60,000 nucleotides of DNA from Apostichopus japonicus (Eukaryota; Echinodermata; Holothuroidea; Aspidochirotida; Stichopodidae): contig NC_092582.1 in the NCBI RefSeq assembly GCF_037975245.1, forward strand, positions 5,374,001 through 5,434,000, given 5' to 3'. Positions 22,049 through 34,375 of this stretch are shown piece by piece. Positions within the stretch are counted from its first letter, which is position 1. Each line of letters starts with the position of its first letter. The translations under genes and the position numbers were made by a program. Under the pieces are notes generated by a model. The model searched no databases. It was not told the origin of the DNA and was given only the letters and a program-made list of their open reading frames with translations.

Positions 22049-24838
22049 TTACCAATCAAGCATCCAATATGCTAAGAGTAAGATTAAGACGGAGATGAGC
22101 AGTATTTGTGGTAGAACAGATTTATTCTTCGGGACGTCAACCTTCCTGGTATGAAATGGTGCTTCCACTCGTTCCCAGTAAGTCTCGATTGCTTTTCGGG
22201 CTCCGTCCCATTTTCCTGGACCGCTTAGACGATACTGGTAATTCAGTGAAGGGCCAAACATGAGCTTTACCCATAATTTGAAATCTCGTTTAAAAGTACC
22301 CATCAGATCAGGTTTGACACCAATCTCCATGGCAACATCATCCAAGTAAGGTAAGACATCGACCTGAATCGTGTGTCGTTGAGAAGTGACGTATCTCTTT
22401 GACAGTGATTGTTTCTTGAGGGTGATATCTCGAATCATCTCTTCCTTACTGGGCAGATTAGTCAGCCCCTTAAAGACTCGGACAGCCCAACGTGATTGCA
22501 TCTCGGCGATGGGAATAGTCGAGCCGACCGGCTGAACCAAACCGATAATGGCCATCGAGGAGGCGTGGCCGATATACGGAGAGAAGACGTTTTTGTAAAG
22601 GGACACTTCGTTCTTCTCTACCTTCAAATCGGGAAGGAAGGGGAACTTAAAGACATACCCAGTAGCCAAAATGACTGCATCGACTTCTTCTTCCGAACCG
22701 TCCTCAAATTTGACACTCTTTGCCGAGAATCTTTTGATGTTCGGCTTGATAACGACCCTGCCGTTTATAATCTGATTTGGCAAGTCGTCGTTCACGGTGG
22801 GATGCGCACTCAGTGGTTTGTGATTCGGTCTCAGGCCGTAAAGGTTGTGATCTAAGGTCTTTTGGAGGTTCTTTTCTAAGATCCTGTCGACCATACCATC
22901 TGGGAGAAAAGTCAGCACCCTGCTGAACTGCAGGTCCCCAGGAACACCACCTTCTCCAACTCTTCTCCACAACCATGCTCCCCTCCTAGTACTCATATAC
23001 ACCTGTTGGAAAGATCAGAAAAACCAAATTTGACAATTTTCAAATTGGCCCTTAAATATACCACAACAGAATTCAGCAATTGAACCTACAATTATTATGC
23101 AAAATATGACAAGCAATTAAAGATAAAACAGAAAAAGCCAAAAGTCAAATGTAGATGAGGTTTGAAAAGAGAAGAGATTATCAGCAGTAGAAATAATACT
23201 CCAAGCTTCAGTCACCACCTATTTCACCAAGCGTACCACATCTCTCCGAGATAAATATCAAACTAAAACCAAACAGGTTAGACAAGAAATGGTGTGCAAT
23301 CTGAGGTGCCATATTTAGCCTATAACTTTGTTTCACCTTTAGGTCTACTGTACATCATGCAAGGATGAGCAGCTAATTAAGTGCCTTTAAATATTTTCTG
23401 GGGTTGAAAAGTTGGGGGAGGGGGGAAGAGGGGGTTTTCATGCCATACCCTACCCTAACCATCCCTGAATTACTGTACCTGATAAATATGTACAAACTGA
23501 AGGCAGCCAATTACGTTTTGTTCATCTAAATTACAACTAACAGTGTTGAATTAAGGAACATTCCGGTTGCCATCGGATTGACTTTTTAATACATGTATAG
23601 ATTTCTTCACTGTTCCTTTTGAAGTGCAGCATTTTGTTAATTTCCAGGAAATTGATACACTGTCCTTTTCTTCCGACGTGATGAAGTCTTGCCATGCTGT
23701 TAATGATGACTTGAAGTACAATAAACAAGTTAATTAGGCCTCACTTTAAATCTGCCGAAAATCATCCATGGTCGTGCGTCAAATTTGGTTTCAAACTTCT
23801 TTGCAATTTTCTTGCAAGCTAACTGAACTACCACATACTGTACAAATGACTTTTTATGCAATCTAGCTTAGTTCAGTGTTTTAGTTGTCTCACATCAAAT
23901 AATACACACATAATACGGACAGGAGGTATCATTTAGACCTGAAAGCTAAGAACAACCTTGGGGGCTTGCTTGTACTGGTATTACTTCCGGCACCCTGTAT
24001 CTGCGTCTGGTTGAATACATTCACTACTTACATTTCAGCATGGACTTATTAGTTATAAACAAACTGTGACAGTTATTGTAAGAAACAGCTGCATGTATAT
24101 GTACAAAAAGTCTTTAACACTTTGTACATCCTTTAAAATGGATGCCATACAGCTATGACACGTACACGTATGTATTAATAGTTTACTAACCTTGGAGGCT
24201 ATGCGACTGACGTCTACAGCAGCATCTCCGGCGGAATTTCCAATTCCGATGACCAGCACCTTCTTATCTTCGTACTTACCCGGTGTCTTGTAATCGTGCG
24301 TGTGAATGGTTTCTCCCTGGAATTCATCCAAACCCTCAAAGGTAGGACGATGGGGCATCGCGTGGTGGCCGATGCACACCATGACAGCATCGAAGATGTG
24401 GGTCTCTTCCTCTTCATTCGTTTCGCTCTTGACTCGGACTCGCCATCTTCCCGAACCGCTTTGATCCTCTGTTACGGACACCACCGAGGTGTTGAAGCGG
24501 ATGTGGTCCAAGACGCCAAAGTTTTCAGCATACATCGTGAGGTATTTATAGAGCAGTGAGTTGTGCATGTAATTGGGAAACTCACGAGGCGGTGGGAAGT
24601 CACTGAAGGCCATGGTCTCTTTGGAAGAGTTGATCACGGTTGATTTAAAGACGCTAGCCAAGTCGGGAAAGTTATCCATTTCTCGATAGCGCCACAGACC
24701 GCCGATTGCGTTGCTCTTTTCAAAGCAAGTGGGTTCAAGACCTTCCTCCAAACAAGCCTTAACAGAGGTAAGGCCACTTGCTCCTGCGCCAATAATAGCT
24801 ATCCTTGACATGTTGAATAGCTGTATCTTTCTCACTTT
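22049..24838 (-). CDS. flavin-containing monooxygenase (FMO-A), two coding exons
   Basis: Flavoprotein that uses FAD, NADPH and O2 to oxygenate soft nucleophiles (N, S) in xenobiotics and metabolites, normally on the ER membrane. Coding exon 1 is 24811..24191 (207 codons) and exon 2 is 23002..22049 (317 codons plus stop), giving 524 residues, close to the family's usual 530. GAGASG at residues 8-13 binds FAD. F164-x-G-x3-H-x3-Y174 is the FMO signature. GIGNSAGD (189-196) binds NADPH. LATGY is at 319-323. A hydrophobic anchor ends the protein (about 502-522). The donor AAG|GTTAGT (24191/24190) and acceptor CCAACAG|GTG (23003/23002) are clear. A likely upstream acceptor, CATTTTCACAG, ends at 24839, leaving a 27-nt 5' UTR before ATG. 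The start was chosen because MSRIAIIGAG matches FMO N-termini. The paralogue number is not assignable. Confidence 0.93.
23003..24190 (-). other. FMO-A intron (1188 bp)
   Basis: Begins GTTAGT and ends CCAACAG on the minus strand, between codons (phase 0). It separates the NADPH-binding motif from the second half of the protein. FMO-B has a donor at the same codon boundary. The open frame at 23537-23728 has no known domain. Confidence 0.9.
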
Positions 24839-24840
24839 CT

Positions 24841-26379
24841 GTGAAAATGAGAGAAAGAAAGAGACATTGTAATCACAGTGAATTTCTATTTTTCAGAATG
24901 ACCTGAAATTTTTTGTTAAAGTTTTTTTTTCAAATCAAAGCATATTACTCTTAATGTCTTGGTAGTGTTTTTATGCTATCCTTTATTTTGTTGGACGAGG
25001 CAACGGATTTTGGCGGTTAACTGACTAGAGATGACATTCGTCAACTGAATTTCTCTTTACTTTGTACACAACTTTACACTCATGAAAATAACAGGTACGA
25101 AACTTTCTCAGCAGGCTACCCAGTAGATATAAGTCACATTTTTAGACATCAGAGTAGGCCTACATATCAAGAGTAGCAGTATAACGCAATATCTTGAGGT
25201 TTCACACAAAAATTACATTAAGTATAACAATAACGCATAACACAAAGATACAGTTTAAATACAGTCCGACAAATATAATTTTTTTGACATATATTTTACC
25301 CTCAGGTGCTCTCCAAATATCTATCAAGATCGAGCAGATCACAACAAGTTCCATTTTTTAGTAAAATGAAAACAAAACAAAGATATGTATATATGGACTT
25401 GATTCAGGTTCAGTTTTCAAATAAAACTGCAGCAAAATACACCTACCTTAAATTGAGTAAATGTTTAAAAATCTGAGATATTCAATACCCTTTAAACTGC
25501 AGTATATCCAATATAAAATGAACACTGGGAGTCAAGATTGTTTTTGCTCTTCTGCTGTGAATTTAGTTCAATTGCACCATATGCTATCATCATAAGGTCT
25601 AACTTGATTTAATGAGTGATGAATTACTTGGTTAAATCTTTATTACACGACGGTAAATTTGATTACAAAGGTCAGCTTTGCAAGGCAGGTACTCTCACGT
25701 CACCTCGTGTTTTCTTTGTCTTTAACTGCAGTACGTCTGATAGCTGTACAAATAATTTTGAGGCATGAAGATAACACATCAGTATTTACTTCTCTTTTTG
25801 AAGTGTACTAGCTGTAACTGGGACACACACTGTTGGTTTTAGTAATAAAGATGGAATGAGAAATGTATGTATACCCAAGGTTGCAATGGTTCGTCCCATT
25901 CACCTATTTTGTGTAAACATCGGTCATAAATTTGTGTGTAATTTTCCATCAGAGAAAAGTTGTGTGCATTTAGTAGTTCAGTACTTAAATTTCATTTGCA
26001 GAAAGTGAAGCACTTACTTTGTTTTGTATGCACAAAACACCTGCCCTTAGATAGACCTTACAGCAATTCTCTGGTAACTGCCTGCTTATGTGGTCAGTAT
26101 ATGTGTTAGTATATGGCTACTATGCACTTATATGGTTTTCCTGTAATTTCACAACAAAGTTGGCTATTAAAGCTTGCATACAGTGAATGACCTTTATTCC
26201 CAGAAAGAAAAAACAAAACATTCCCAGGGACGCTTGTAGTTGGTATTTCTATGAAAAATGTATGATCTGGTTTTCTGGGAAAATAACCATACTGCACAAA
26301 TGAAACAAACTTATAAATATTGCACCCAGCTTTTAATTGTGACAAATGCAATACCACTGCTTGAACAGTATAAAGGCTC
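24841..26379. other. 5' flank of FMO-A, noncoding
   Basis: The upstream first exon and promoter of FMO-A should lie here or further right, but I cannot place them. No transposon hallmark was recognised. Confidence 0.4.
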
Positions 26380-26432
26380 TAGGCGCAAAACTACATAAGG
26401 TAATTTCGTTGTAGCGTTCGTTAACGCGTCCA
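26380..26432 (+). repeat. 53-bp direct repeat, left
   Basis: Begins TAGGCGCAAAACTACATA and ends GTTAACGCGTCCA. It matches 30127-30179 with about three differences in 53 bp and in the same orientation. The pair brackets the BEL/Pao fragment. It may be an LTR remnant. Confidence 0.85.
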
Positions 26433-26563
26433 GTTTCAAGTACCTCGAGTGTCACCGACTGTCCCTTTAGAAGGACCTTCAATATACGCCTAATGGACCT
26501 AAGTATGCGCTACCACACGCCCCCCCCCCCCCCAATATGACTTGCCATTGGTGGATTGAATTC

Positions 26564-29500
26564 TCATTGAATATCTTTATGGCCCAATTGAAGAGCAATT
26601 TTCTCAGGTTCCAGTTCCGCCAAGGCTTCCTTTAGTTCCCTTTCACATCCCTTGAAATTAGTACCATTGTCAAATAATATTTTCTCTGGACTACCTCTTC
26701 GACTAACGAACCGTCGTAGCGCATTAACAAAGGAATCGGTGTTCATGGAACTGACTAGCTCAATATGGACTGCTCTCATCGCCAAACAGGTAAATACACA
26801 ACCCCAGACCTTCACGGAGCTGCGGCCTTGTTTCACGAAGAATCGCCCAAACAGGTCTACAACCACATCTGAGAAAGGTGCCTTCCTGCTGTTACTCTGG
26901 CGACTGGGAGATCTGCCATATACTGCTGACTGGGCGCTTTGTTCCTCTTCCTACAGACAATACATTTCCCTAAAACTTTCCACACAGCAGCTCCTCTTAT
27001 TACCCAATAGTAATCTCTTAGATATGTCCAATTCATGCCCGCCCCATATGACCTACGAGGATATGATGATGCTGGATTACCAACTTCGTCACGTGATTGT
27101 CTGACGGTAGGATCACCGGGTGTTTCTGATCATATGCGATTGCTGCATTTGCCAACCGGCCCACAACACGCAACACGCCGTTCACTGCGATTGGGCATAA
27201 TTTGTTAGAGGTAGTACTGCTCCAGCCACCTTTACGATCTTGGCACCTTGCCTGGTTCTCAACATCAGGGAATGTTCGTTTTTGCAACCAAATGATAATG
27301 TTTCGTTCAGCATCCTGTAACTCCATAACAGACAAACTGCCAATCAGACTGTTATACTGTCCCTTGGCACGACTATGTAAGATACTCTAAGACGAAGCAT
27401 CCGCGCAACTCCTCTCTTTAGGCTGTTCCACGTGGAGTACCTTTCTATTAGTTTCCGAACGGGATCATCTTCATTAATCAGGTTAACTGTACCTTGTCTT
27501 ACTTTAGCATGTCCTGCAAGAATTTCGTCTGATTCGACTGCTGCAATGTATATTTTTCTCTCAAGTGGAGATGCAGGCCAGACGTGTTTACCCTTCAAGA
27601 GAAAGTCTGGTCCCTGCAACCCAGTGCAACTACCTGGCATCTCTTTGGCGTGATGTCCTCTTGAGCCGTCGTCAGCTTGGTTAGACTTGCTATCTACATG
27701 TCGCCACTGACTACTGTCACTCCCGTCCTGAATCTTGGCAACCCTGTTTGCCACGAAGGTACGGAACTTTCTGCTTTCGTTTCCGATATATTGCAGAACT
27801 GAATTTGAATCAGTCATATAGGTTAAATTCTCACTAAGAAGTCTTAGCTCCTTAGTAACAACTTGTCCGAGTTCCACCGTCAAAGACTGCAGACATCAAT
27901 TCAAGTCGTGAAATGGTTACCCTTTTCAAGGGACATAAGCGTGCTTTCCCCATCACGAATGAACATTCGATTTGTCCGTTCAGGTGTTCGGTCCTTAAAT
28001 ATGCTACAGCAGCGTAGCCTCTCTCCGACGCATCACAGAAAATGTGTAGCCCATGTTTCACGTCACCAGATATTGTATGCTTGAAACATCGTTCAACTTC
28101 GACGCTTTCGAGGCTGGGTAACTCTGCCAACCACTCGTTCCATTGCCTCTGCTCTTCTGGGCCAACAATCTCATCCCATCTCAGCCCTTTAGAACAAAGG
28201 TCTTGTATAAGAAACTTAGCTGTCAGGATAAAGGGTGCCACAAAGCCAAGTGGGTCATACAATGAGCTTGTAGCAGATAACATGCCTCTCCTGGATGGCC
28301 GGACTTCCTTTGGTGAAACCTTTAACATAAATGTGTCTCTTTCCATATCCCATAGAACGCCTAAAGTTCTTTCAATGGGTAGATGATCCAGATCTCAGTC
28401 TACCACGGACCGTGCACGCTCATCAGGGGGTACGACATCTAACACTGTTCGATCATTGCTAGCCCACTTCACGAGTCGAAAACCAGACCTCTTCAGCATG
28501 TCACGCAGTTGTGGAATCAGCCGTCTTGCTTGTGCCGCATCTGGTACAGACTTCAAACAGTCGTCGACATAAAAAATTTCTAAGACGGCTGTTGATGTAT
28601 CCTTATCGAAGGCGTTATTGTGGTATACCGCTGTCTTTCGAAGTGCAAATCCTGCACAACTCGGTGAAGATGTTGCACCGAACAAATGGACAGTCATCTG
28701 TTATTCTCTTAACTGACTGTCGCAATCACCGCCTTCCCACCACAGAAACCGCAAAGCGTTAGCATCCTTCGCCGGAACCTTTACCTGGTGGAACATTGCT
28801 TCCACATCAGCTACAAATGTCACCCTTTCCTGTCTGAATTGCGTCAGAACTCCTATTAGACTGTTGGTATGATCTGGACCCTGCAACAGCATGCTGTTAA
28901 GTGAACTCCTCTATATTTCGCCACACAGTCGAAAACTACCCTGACCTTCTCAGGTTTGAAGGGATGCACTACCGGATGATGCGGCAAATACCAGATTGTA
29001 CCATCTTCAGTTTCGTCGTCATAATTTACTTCCCTTGCATATCCCTTGTCCAGATAATCTTGTATTGTTTCTTTGTACTTTGTATAAAACTTCTGATCTT
29101 TGATGAATCTCCTCTTCAGACCATGGACTCGTGAATATGCCACGTCCCAATTGTTGGGTAGTGCTGGTGGGTAGTGCCTCCATGGCAAGCTAATTTCATA
29201 ATGACTATCAATAAGCTTAGCCGTTGTCTCCATAATGTCCCGTGCCTTACGATCTTCCCTGGAATCTCCCACCTCTTTAGCGTTCTAACCAAATCCATGA
29301 TCCCACACCCGACGTGACGTAGTCATTGTTAGGTTAACTCCCATGGATGCATCGTCTGAGGCGGAAGAAGGTCTACCATCCCACGTCCCATTAACCGAGG
29401 TACTAGAACCCAGTAGTGGTTCGAAGTGAAGCAACGTGTGATGGCGTTTGGTGCAACCACTAACCTTACAACTTGCTTCTAACCTACAAGTACTGGCTAT

Positions 29501-30135
29501 GTGGAATCCCTTTAAACAATTATCACAAAGCCTTCGTCGGCGTGCAAATCTAAACCTTTCCCATTGAGGTATTGCCTTGAACTTTTCACACTGGCTTAAA
29601 GCATGTGGACCATCGCACAAAACCCACGTTGCCTCCCTTTTACCTTTAGGGTTCTTCAACCTTTGTTGCAAACGACCAAGCTCTTTAAGAGGTCTTAACT
29701 TTACCATTTTGTTTTTAACATCTTAAGTTTTTCCCAATGTTTCTTCCATACATACTATTTGCAGACACAGCTGCCTGTTCTAAAAACTCTGTCATGTCTA
29801 CAAATCTTGGTTCTCTACCTGACATGATCAACCTGTGAGCTAGTTTTGCCCACTCTGTTTGGAGGTATATCGACAACCTTGACTGAACACCGAACAAAGT
29901 TTCAGTGCTGTCTATGTTTGCACTATAACCCATCTGACTAATAGTGATAACACACTTTCTCATCAGTCTACCCAGATTTCTAAGAGACTCACCATCGTTG
30001 GGGCTTATTTGAGGACCATTCAACACCTTATCTAGCTAGCAATGACAAATAACATGAGGCTCACCAAACTGCTCTTGTAGCAAACTTCTGGCCCTCTGTT
30101 AGCCTTCCGCTGGGTCCAGTTTTATGTAGGCGCAA
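26564..30135 (-). pseudogene. BEL/Pao retrotransposon gag-pol, broken, protease missing
   Basis: Minus-strand order: gag end (NGPQISPNDGESL at about 30020), zinc-knuckle region (CDGPHALSQCEKF at about 29610; CDNCLKGFHIAS at about 29530), RT (LPWRHYPPALPNNW at about 29180; catalytic FYVDD at about 28570), Pao-type connection (LYDPLGFVAPFIL at about 28260), RNase H (FCDASERGYAAVAYL at about 28040; TDSNSVL), integrase zinc finger (HHHILVGHMG at about 27050; CIVC) and the start of the integrase core (VVDLFGRFF at about 26860; FDNGTNF at about 26665). Frames break at about 29700, 29290, 28870, 28700, 28390, 27870, 27340 and 26900. The protease expected between the zinc knuckles and RT is absent: coding passes almost directly from one to the other near 29285. 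The gag N-terminus is also missing. Inactive. Confidence 0.92.
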
Positions 30136-30179
30136 CACTACATACGGTAATTTCGTTGTAGCGCTCGTTAACGCGTCCA
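30127..30179 (+). repeat. 53-bp direct repeat, right
   Basis: Partner of 26380-26432. It directly abuts the truncated gag coding sequence, which starts within ten bases, so no primer-binding site or leader is present on this side. Confidence 0.85.
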
Positions 30180-30790
30180 CTGCAATCATTACACCAACAC
30201 GAATTGTAAGTGAATCTAGTTTGATTTTCTCTTCATATCTAACTATATGGACTTCGTATGGACTTCACACATACTCCTTTAAACGTACTCGGGACGTACT
30301 CTGGACGGTTCACTACAATGAAAAAGAAGATATATTCCTACATAAAAATCTGTACTTCAAAAGTCAGACATATCAGTAAACAACGATTCTACTATACATC
30401 ACACTACACTTCGGTATTACATGGAGGAGTAACAGTCTGATCGCTTCATTGTACAGTTGGATCTCGAGGTGAAGGGACGTCTCAGACAATCCTTTCTCTT
30501 CTGGCAGTACACGTGGTAACATTGGCATTTGAATGCTATGCACCCGTAGTATTGTGCTTCATCCGTCGGAAAAGATCACAAGTCGTTTATTGTCATGCTA
30601 ATGTTAGTCGCATCGATTCTTTCGTAATCCCTGTTCAGATCACATAGAGAAAGACAGAAGTGGTCAGTATCACGACCACGCTGCTCATGATAGTAGGTAA
30701 GAACTCCAAACGAAACCTAACTGGTAAGTGCGTTATCTTTAGGCATATATGCATAACATTTCCACGGCCTAGACTAAGGAAAAAATAGAG
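30180..30790. other. probable 5' region of the DIRS-type element
   Basis: No coding content. The exact start of the DIRS element is not visible: I cannot match an inverted terminal repeat to sequence downstream of 41350. Confidence 0.35.
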
Positions 30791-30792
30791 TC

Positions 30793-31081
30793 CTGACTTT
30801 GGCAGGTTCGGTTCCCAAACTTAACGTGTGCGTTTGATAATAAAGTAATGTAACTGTACGTGTTTGGAGCTCTGACTTATGCAGGCTCATTAAGTAACCC
30901 TATCTGACTTCGGCAGATTTCTCAGTAAAGAGTTGATTTGCGTATTTGCAAATAAGCTCTAGGACATTTAAACAAACCAGGAGTTCTGACCTCGGCAGAC
31001 TCATTCGGTAAATCAACCGTTAATACTATCTGACTTCGGCAGATTTTTTACCAGTGCACAACAGATCTCTGACTTAGGCAG
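30793..31081 (+). promoter_or_regulatory. six-copy CTGACTTCGGCAG hairpin motif, DIRS leader
   Basis: Copies at 30793, 30872, 30904, 30986, 31030 and 31069, each 13 nt. The consensus CTGACTTCGGCAG folds as a short stem capped by C-UUCG-G, a very stable tetraloop class. Two copies are exact and the others differ by one or two bases. Several are followed by a TCATT-GTAA-like segment. They lie immediately 5' of the first ATG (31095). The role is unknown. Confidence 0.8.
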
Positions 31082-31094
31082 ATTTACAGATATC

Positions 31095-32146
31095 ATGGAT
31101 AACGAAATTACCCTTGATTATGCAGAGGAACTTATCCCTGCGGATTCTGTGCCCTCTGTGCCCTTCGGGAGAAAGGTACATCGGGCAGAAATGAAATGTC
31201 AGACCTAAAAGTTGCTATGAGCCAAATGCAAGCTCAGATGCAAACAATTTGTGACAAAATTCATGCCACAGATCAGTTAACACCCAGCAAGAGAAACACA
31301 TCTGAAGATGACATTAATGAGGCACCTACAAAATGTGCAAAAACTGATGGAATATCCTTTGATGAATAATTACATGCCCTCTTCAGGGCAACAGAATATA
31401 CAGTCACTGATTGTGTCCTAATTCCAGACGATGGAATATCAGAAGAGCAAAACATACTCAGTGCTCTTGTCTCTGATTTAGAGTTTGGCAAAAAGTCTGG
31501 TGCCCCAGTACATGAAAAAGAAGCCAGTCTTGTGGCTAACATTTGCAAAGAAAAATTTTGTCAGGCAACTATGAAAGAGCGTTGTCAAAAATATGAACGT
31601 CCAGGCAACCTCGATAGCATGCAACCTACACAAGTTAACAAGCTTGTGTGGGATCATTTAAAAACATACACTCGCAATATAGACATGAAAATTCAGCGAA
31701 TACAATTCCTGAATGTAAAAGCAATGACTGCCCTGACAGTCATGATCAATGACATACTTGTTGCTAAAAGTGCACTTGATAAGGAAACTATCATGACTAG
31801 AGCAACTGATGCTTTGGCACTGTTGGGTTTAGCAAATATTGATCTGAACCAAGTCCGACGAGACTTAATAAAACCAGAACTAATAGCAGAATATAGAAGT
31901 CTCTCTTCGAAATCCCAAAACTCTGCACTGCTCTATGGTGATGACATATCACAGCAAATGCGAGATATCGCAGAGGCAAATAAAATTAGCCGTTGGCTAA
32001 CACCTACCAAGGGAAAGTTCAGTGGTTCATATACCTACTCTCGAGGAAGAGGTCGAGCACAAGGAGGCAGAGGAACATACACAAGCTCTTTTTTAGGCCA
32101 GCGACAAATGAAGCGGCCGTTCCAAGACTGGAACAAGAAAACCTAA
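31095..32146 (+). pseudogene. DIRS-type ORF1 (gag-like), broken
   Basis: ATG at 31095 opens a frame (MDNEITLDYAEEL), a frameshift occurs at about 31160-31181, and the main frame then runs to 32146 with one stop at about 31367. The long part (31532-32146) is basic at its C-terminus, with an Arg/Gly-rich stretch (SRGRGRAQGGRGT) fitting nucleic-acid binding, and precedes a DIRS-type RT. Its assignment as the gag-like ORF1 rests on position and general character. No zinc knuckle is seen. The open stretch begins with GTG only because upstream codons are disrupted. Confidence 0.75.
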
Positions 32147-32189
32147 AGAAAGGTGAGGTGAGTTTCGTTTCTCTCTCTTACACTACATA

Positions 32190-32628
32190 TCTTGCAAATG
32201 TTACCCCTGCGGAAAGTATTATAGAAGGCAGACTACAATATATTGTTACAACTTGGCAGGACATTACGTCTGATGTCGACATTTTACGAACCACGCAAGG
32301 TTACTAAATAGAGTTCGACAGGGAAAAACCAGTCAATTACAGGGTGAAAGATATTATCCCTTGCATAGGGCTCAGCCCTACAGAAGAAACTTTCCTTCAA
32401 ACAACACTGGAAATATTGCTTAGTAAAGGTTTACTAGAAAAGGTGCCTCATACACATGGGGAATTCCTATCAAAAATATTCTTCAGACCAAACCTGATGG
32501 TTCTTTCCGCATGATACTGAATTTGAAAAGTCTAAATGAAAGTGTCAAGTATCATCACTTAAAAATGAACACCATACAGTCGGCATTATAGCTCATAGAG
32601 CCGCACTGCTATATGGGATCCAATGATC
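32190..32628 (+). pseudogene. DIRS-type RT, N-terminal part
   Basis: The translation shows the RT entry region: LQTTLEILLSKGLLEKVP at about 32395, then FRMILNLKSLNESVKYHH at about 32505 across a frameshift, then KMNTIQSAL at about 32567. A stop lies at about 32589. The frame is cut at 32628 by the 4.4-kb insertion and resumes at 37071. RNase H and recombinase domains further on show the whole to be DIRS-like. Confidence 0.85.
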
Positions 32629-32931
32629 CCAGCCAGCAGGCCGAGTTGGGGCCAATTGGGCCTGGTTGTGCCAGGGCCAGCCCACTCAGTGCCAATTCGG
32701 GCACAATACAGTGTGGCCCTTCTGGTTGACATATTTCAAAACATTATTGAGATGTTCAACACATACTTGTTTTTTTGCTTTGGAAAGCTTAGGTTCGTCC
32801 CTAGGCCACCAATCCTTGACAACAGTCAATCCATTAACGTAGTGGCCCAATTGGAACAGACTCGGTTTTTGATCAGGTTAGCCCTCATGTATGGCCCGCT
32901 TCGAGCCCATTCGGGAGCAAGACGGTTTCAC

Positions 32932-33186
32932 CAGGGGCGTTCTGTGACTGTTTTGAGTGGGGGGGGGGGGTGTACGGACCCAAATTTACCGACCAAAATT
33001 GATTGTTAGCAAACTCGCTCGAAAAAAATGAGGCTAGTCTGCGAAAAATATGTTAAATTGGTAAGAATGTAGCCGAAAACACTGATAAGCCCCCCCCCCC
33101 CAAAAAAAAAGAAGGTAATCAGTATATTTGATTTTACCGACGAACTCACGAACCGCCCCCCCACTACCCCGTACGGTACGCCCCTG
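32932..33186. mobile_element. hAT-like MITE (255 bp)
   Basis: The tips CAGGGGCGT and ACGCCCCTG are flanked by GGTTTCAC (32924-32931 and 33187-33194). Short G and C runs lie near the ends. It inserted into the left arm of the 4.4-kb element, making it third-level nesting (hAT in TIR element in DIRS). Confidence 0.92.
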
Positions 33187-33955
33187 GGTTTCACTCTTTC
33201 GGCTGACCTCTTTCAATATATATATATCTCATTTTCACACTGCACTATCGTTATGACAATGCCAACTGGCAACACTGATTCCCGAATTAGGCGCGTCTTT
33301 TGCCGCAAATATGTATCGCGCGAGCGCTCCATGCACTCACGTGATCACTCTACGGCAAGAAAGCTAAAGAAATGACAGAAGCTATCCGAAATCTGATTCA
33401 ACGAAATCGATCGAAATAATTCGATTCGTAATTGATAATTCAATCATTTACTCGAAAGGAATCGGTACTCGTTGAGTATTTTGGAACAATTTTTTCTGCG
33501 AGTGTGACTCATTTGGGTAAATTTGTAGCAAGTTTTATTTCCTTGCACCCTCATCTCCGGAAGTGTAAACTTTCTGTGACGGGTTGCCCCCTTGGAAAAT
33601 ACTTTAAGGGACTCACCAGAGGAATACATGTGTCATCTTAGCTTGGGACCTCCGCGACATTTGGATTATTACTATATCGAGTACTAGCTGACGTATATTA
33701 ATATACTTAATTACAGCTCTACACGCATATCTTTACCTCGGAAACTTCAACCCCGTATTATTTATATTTGTTCGAATATTGCCCGCTAGTGTTATTTACT
33801 GCTCCGCGAGCTTTTTTCATCGGACTTAGTGGCCTAACGATCACCTCCGGTCTGCGTCGCAGGTGATTATTGTTTATCAGCGTAGCCTAGCACGGTTAGT
33901 GTTCATAGGATAGTAAGCCTAGGCCCCCTTCAGTACTACTACTAGTACTACTAGC

Positions 33956-34375
33956 ATGGACACTTCGAAGTTCGGACACCTAAGCCTTGAAACACCCCAA
34001 AACTATATCTTGTGGTATAAATCACCTGACAATATACTTGATATGGTGGGAGAAGTGTGTTATATTTCGATACACGGCCAAACTTTCTTTCCTGCAAACT
34101 GTTTTCACGTTGTATTCCAGAAGATTCTTCGTGAATGTGGAACTGGTATTTCTTTGCTAGAGTATTGCGAAGTTCGGACAACCGGCCCACAGTGTGGCGC
34201 TGGTGATAACATTCGTGGCGCAGTTGCTCTAGGTTGTCATGGTGAAATCGTGTATTTCTTAGGGGTGTCCGAAATTCGCAGTGTTCCGAATTTCGCAATA
34301 CTGACTATACTTCGCGCGACCTTCGGGAAGTTCCAACCACGGATTGGCGTAAAGATTCTCACGCCACCGATCTAA
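33956..34375 (+). CDS. hypothetical ORF in the 4.4-kb element (139 aa)
   Basis: The longest plus-strand frame in this part of the element; a 115-residue minus-strand frame overlaps it. I recognise no domain. It begins MDTSKFGHLSLE and is not notably repetitive, hydrophobic or charged. It could be an exon of the element's own protein or a chance frame. A splice-donor-like GAGGTGAGTG occurs at about 34480. Confidence 0.25.
   Translation: MDTSKFGHLSLETPQNYILWYKSPDNILDMVGEVCYISIHGQTFFPANCFHVVFQKILRECGTGISLLEYCEVRTTGPQCGAGDNIRGAVALGCHGEIVYFLGVSEIRSVPNFAILTILRATFGKFQPRIGVKILTPPI

Noticed and set aside
24296-24559. Plus-strand frame in the FMO-A region
   Set aside because: Antisense to FMO-A exon 1, which has full motif support.
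30127-30179. BEL/Pao primer-binding site next to the right 53-bp repeat
   Set aside because: The TGGACCC sequence there continues directly into gag coding (DPAEG-like), so it is coding and not a primer site.
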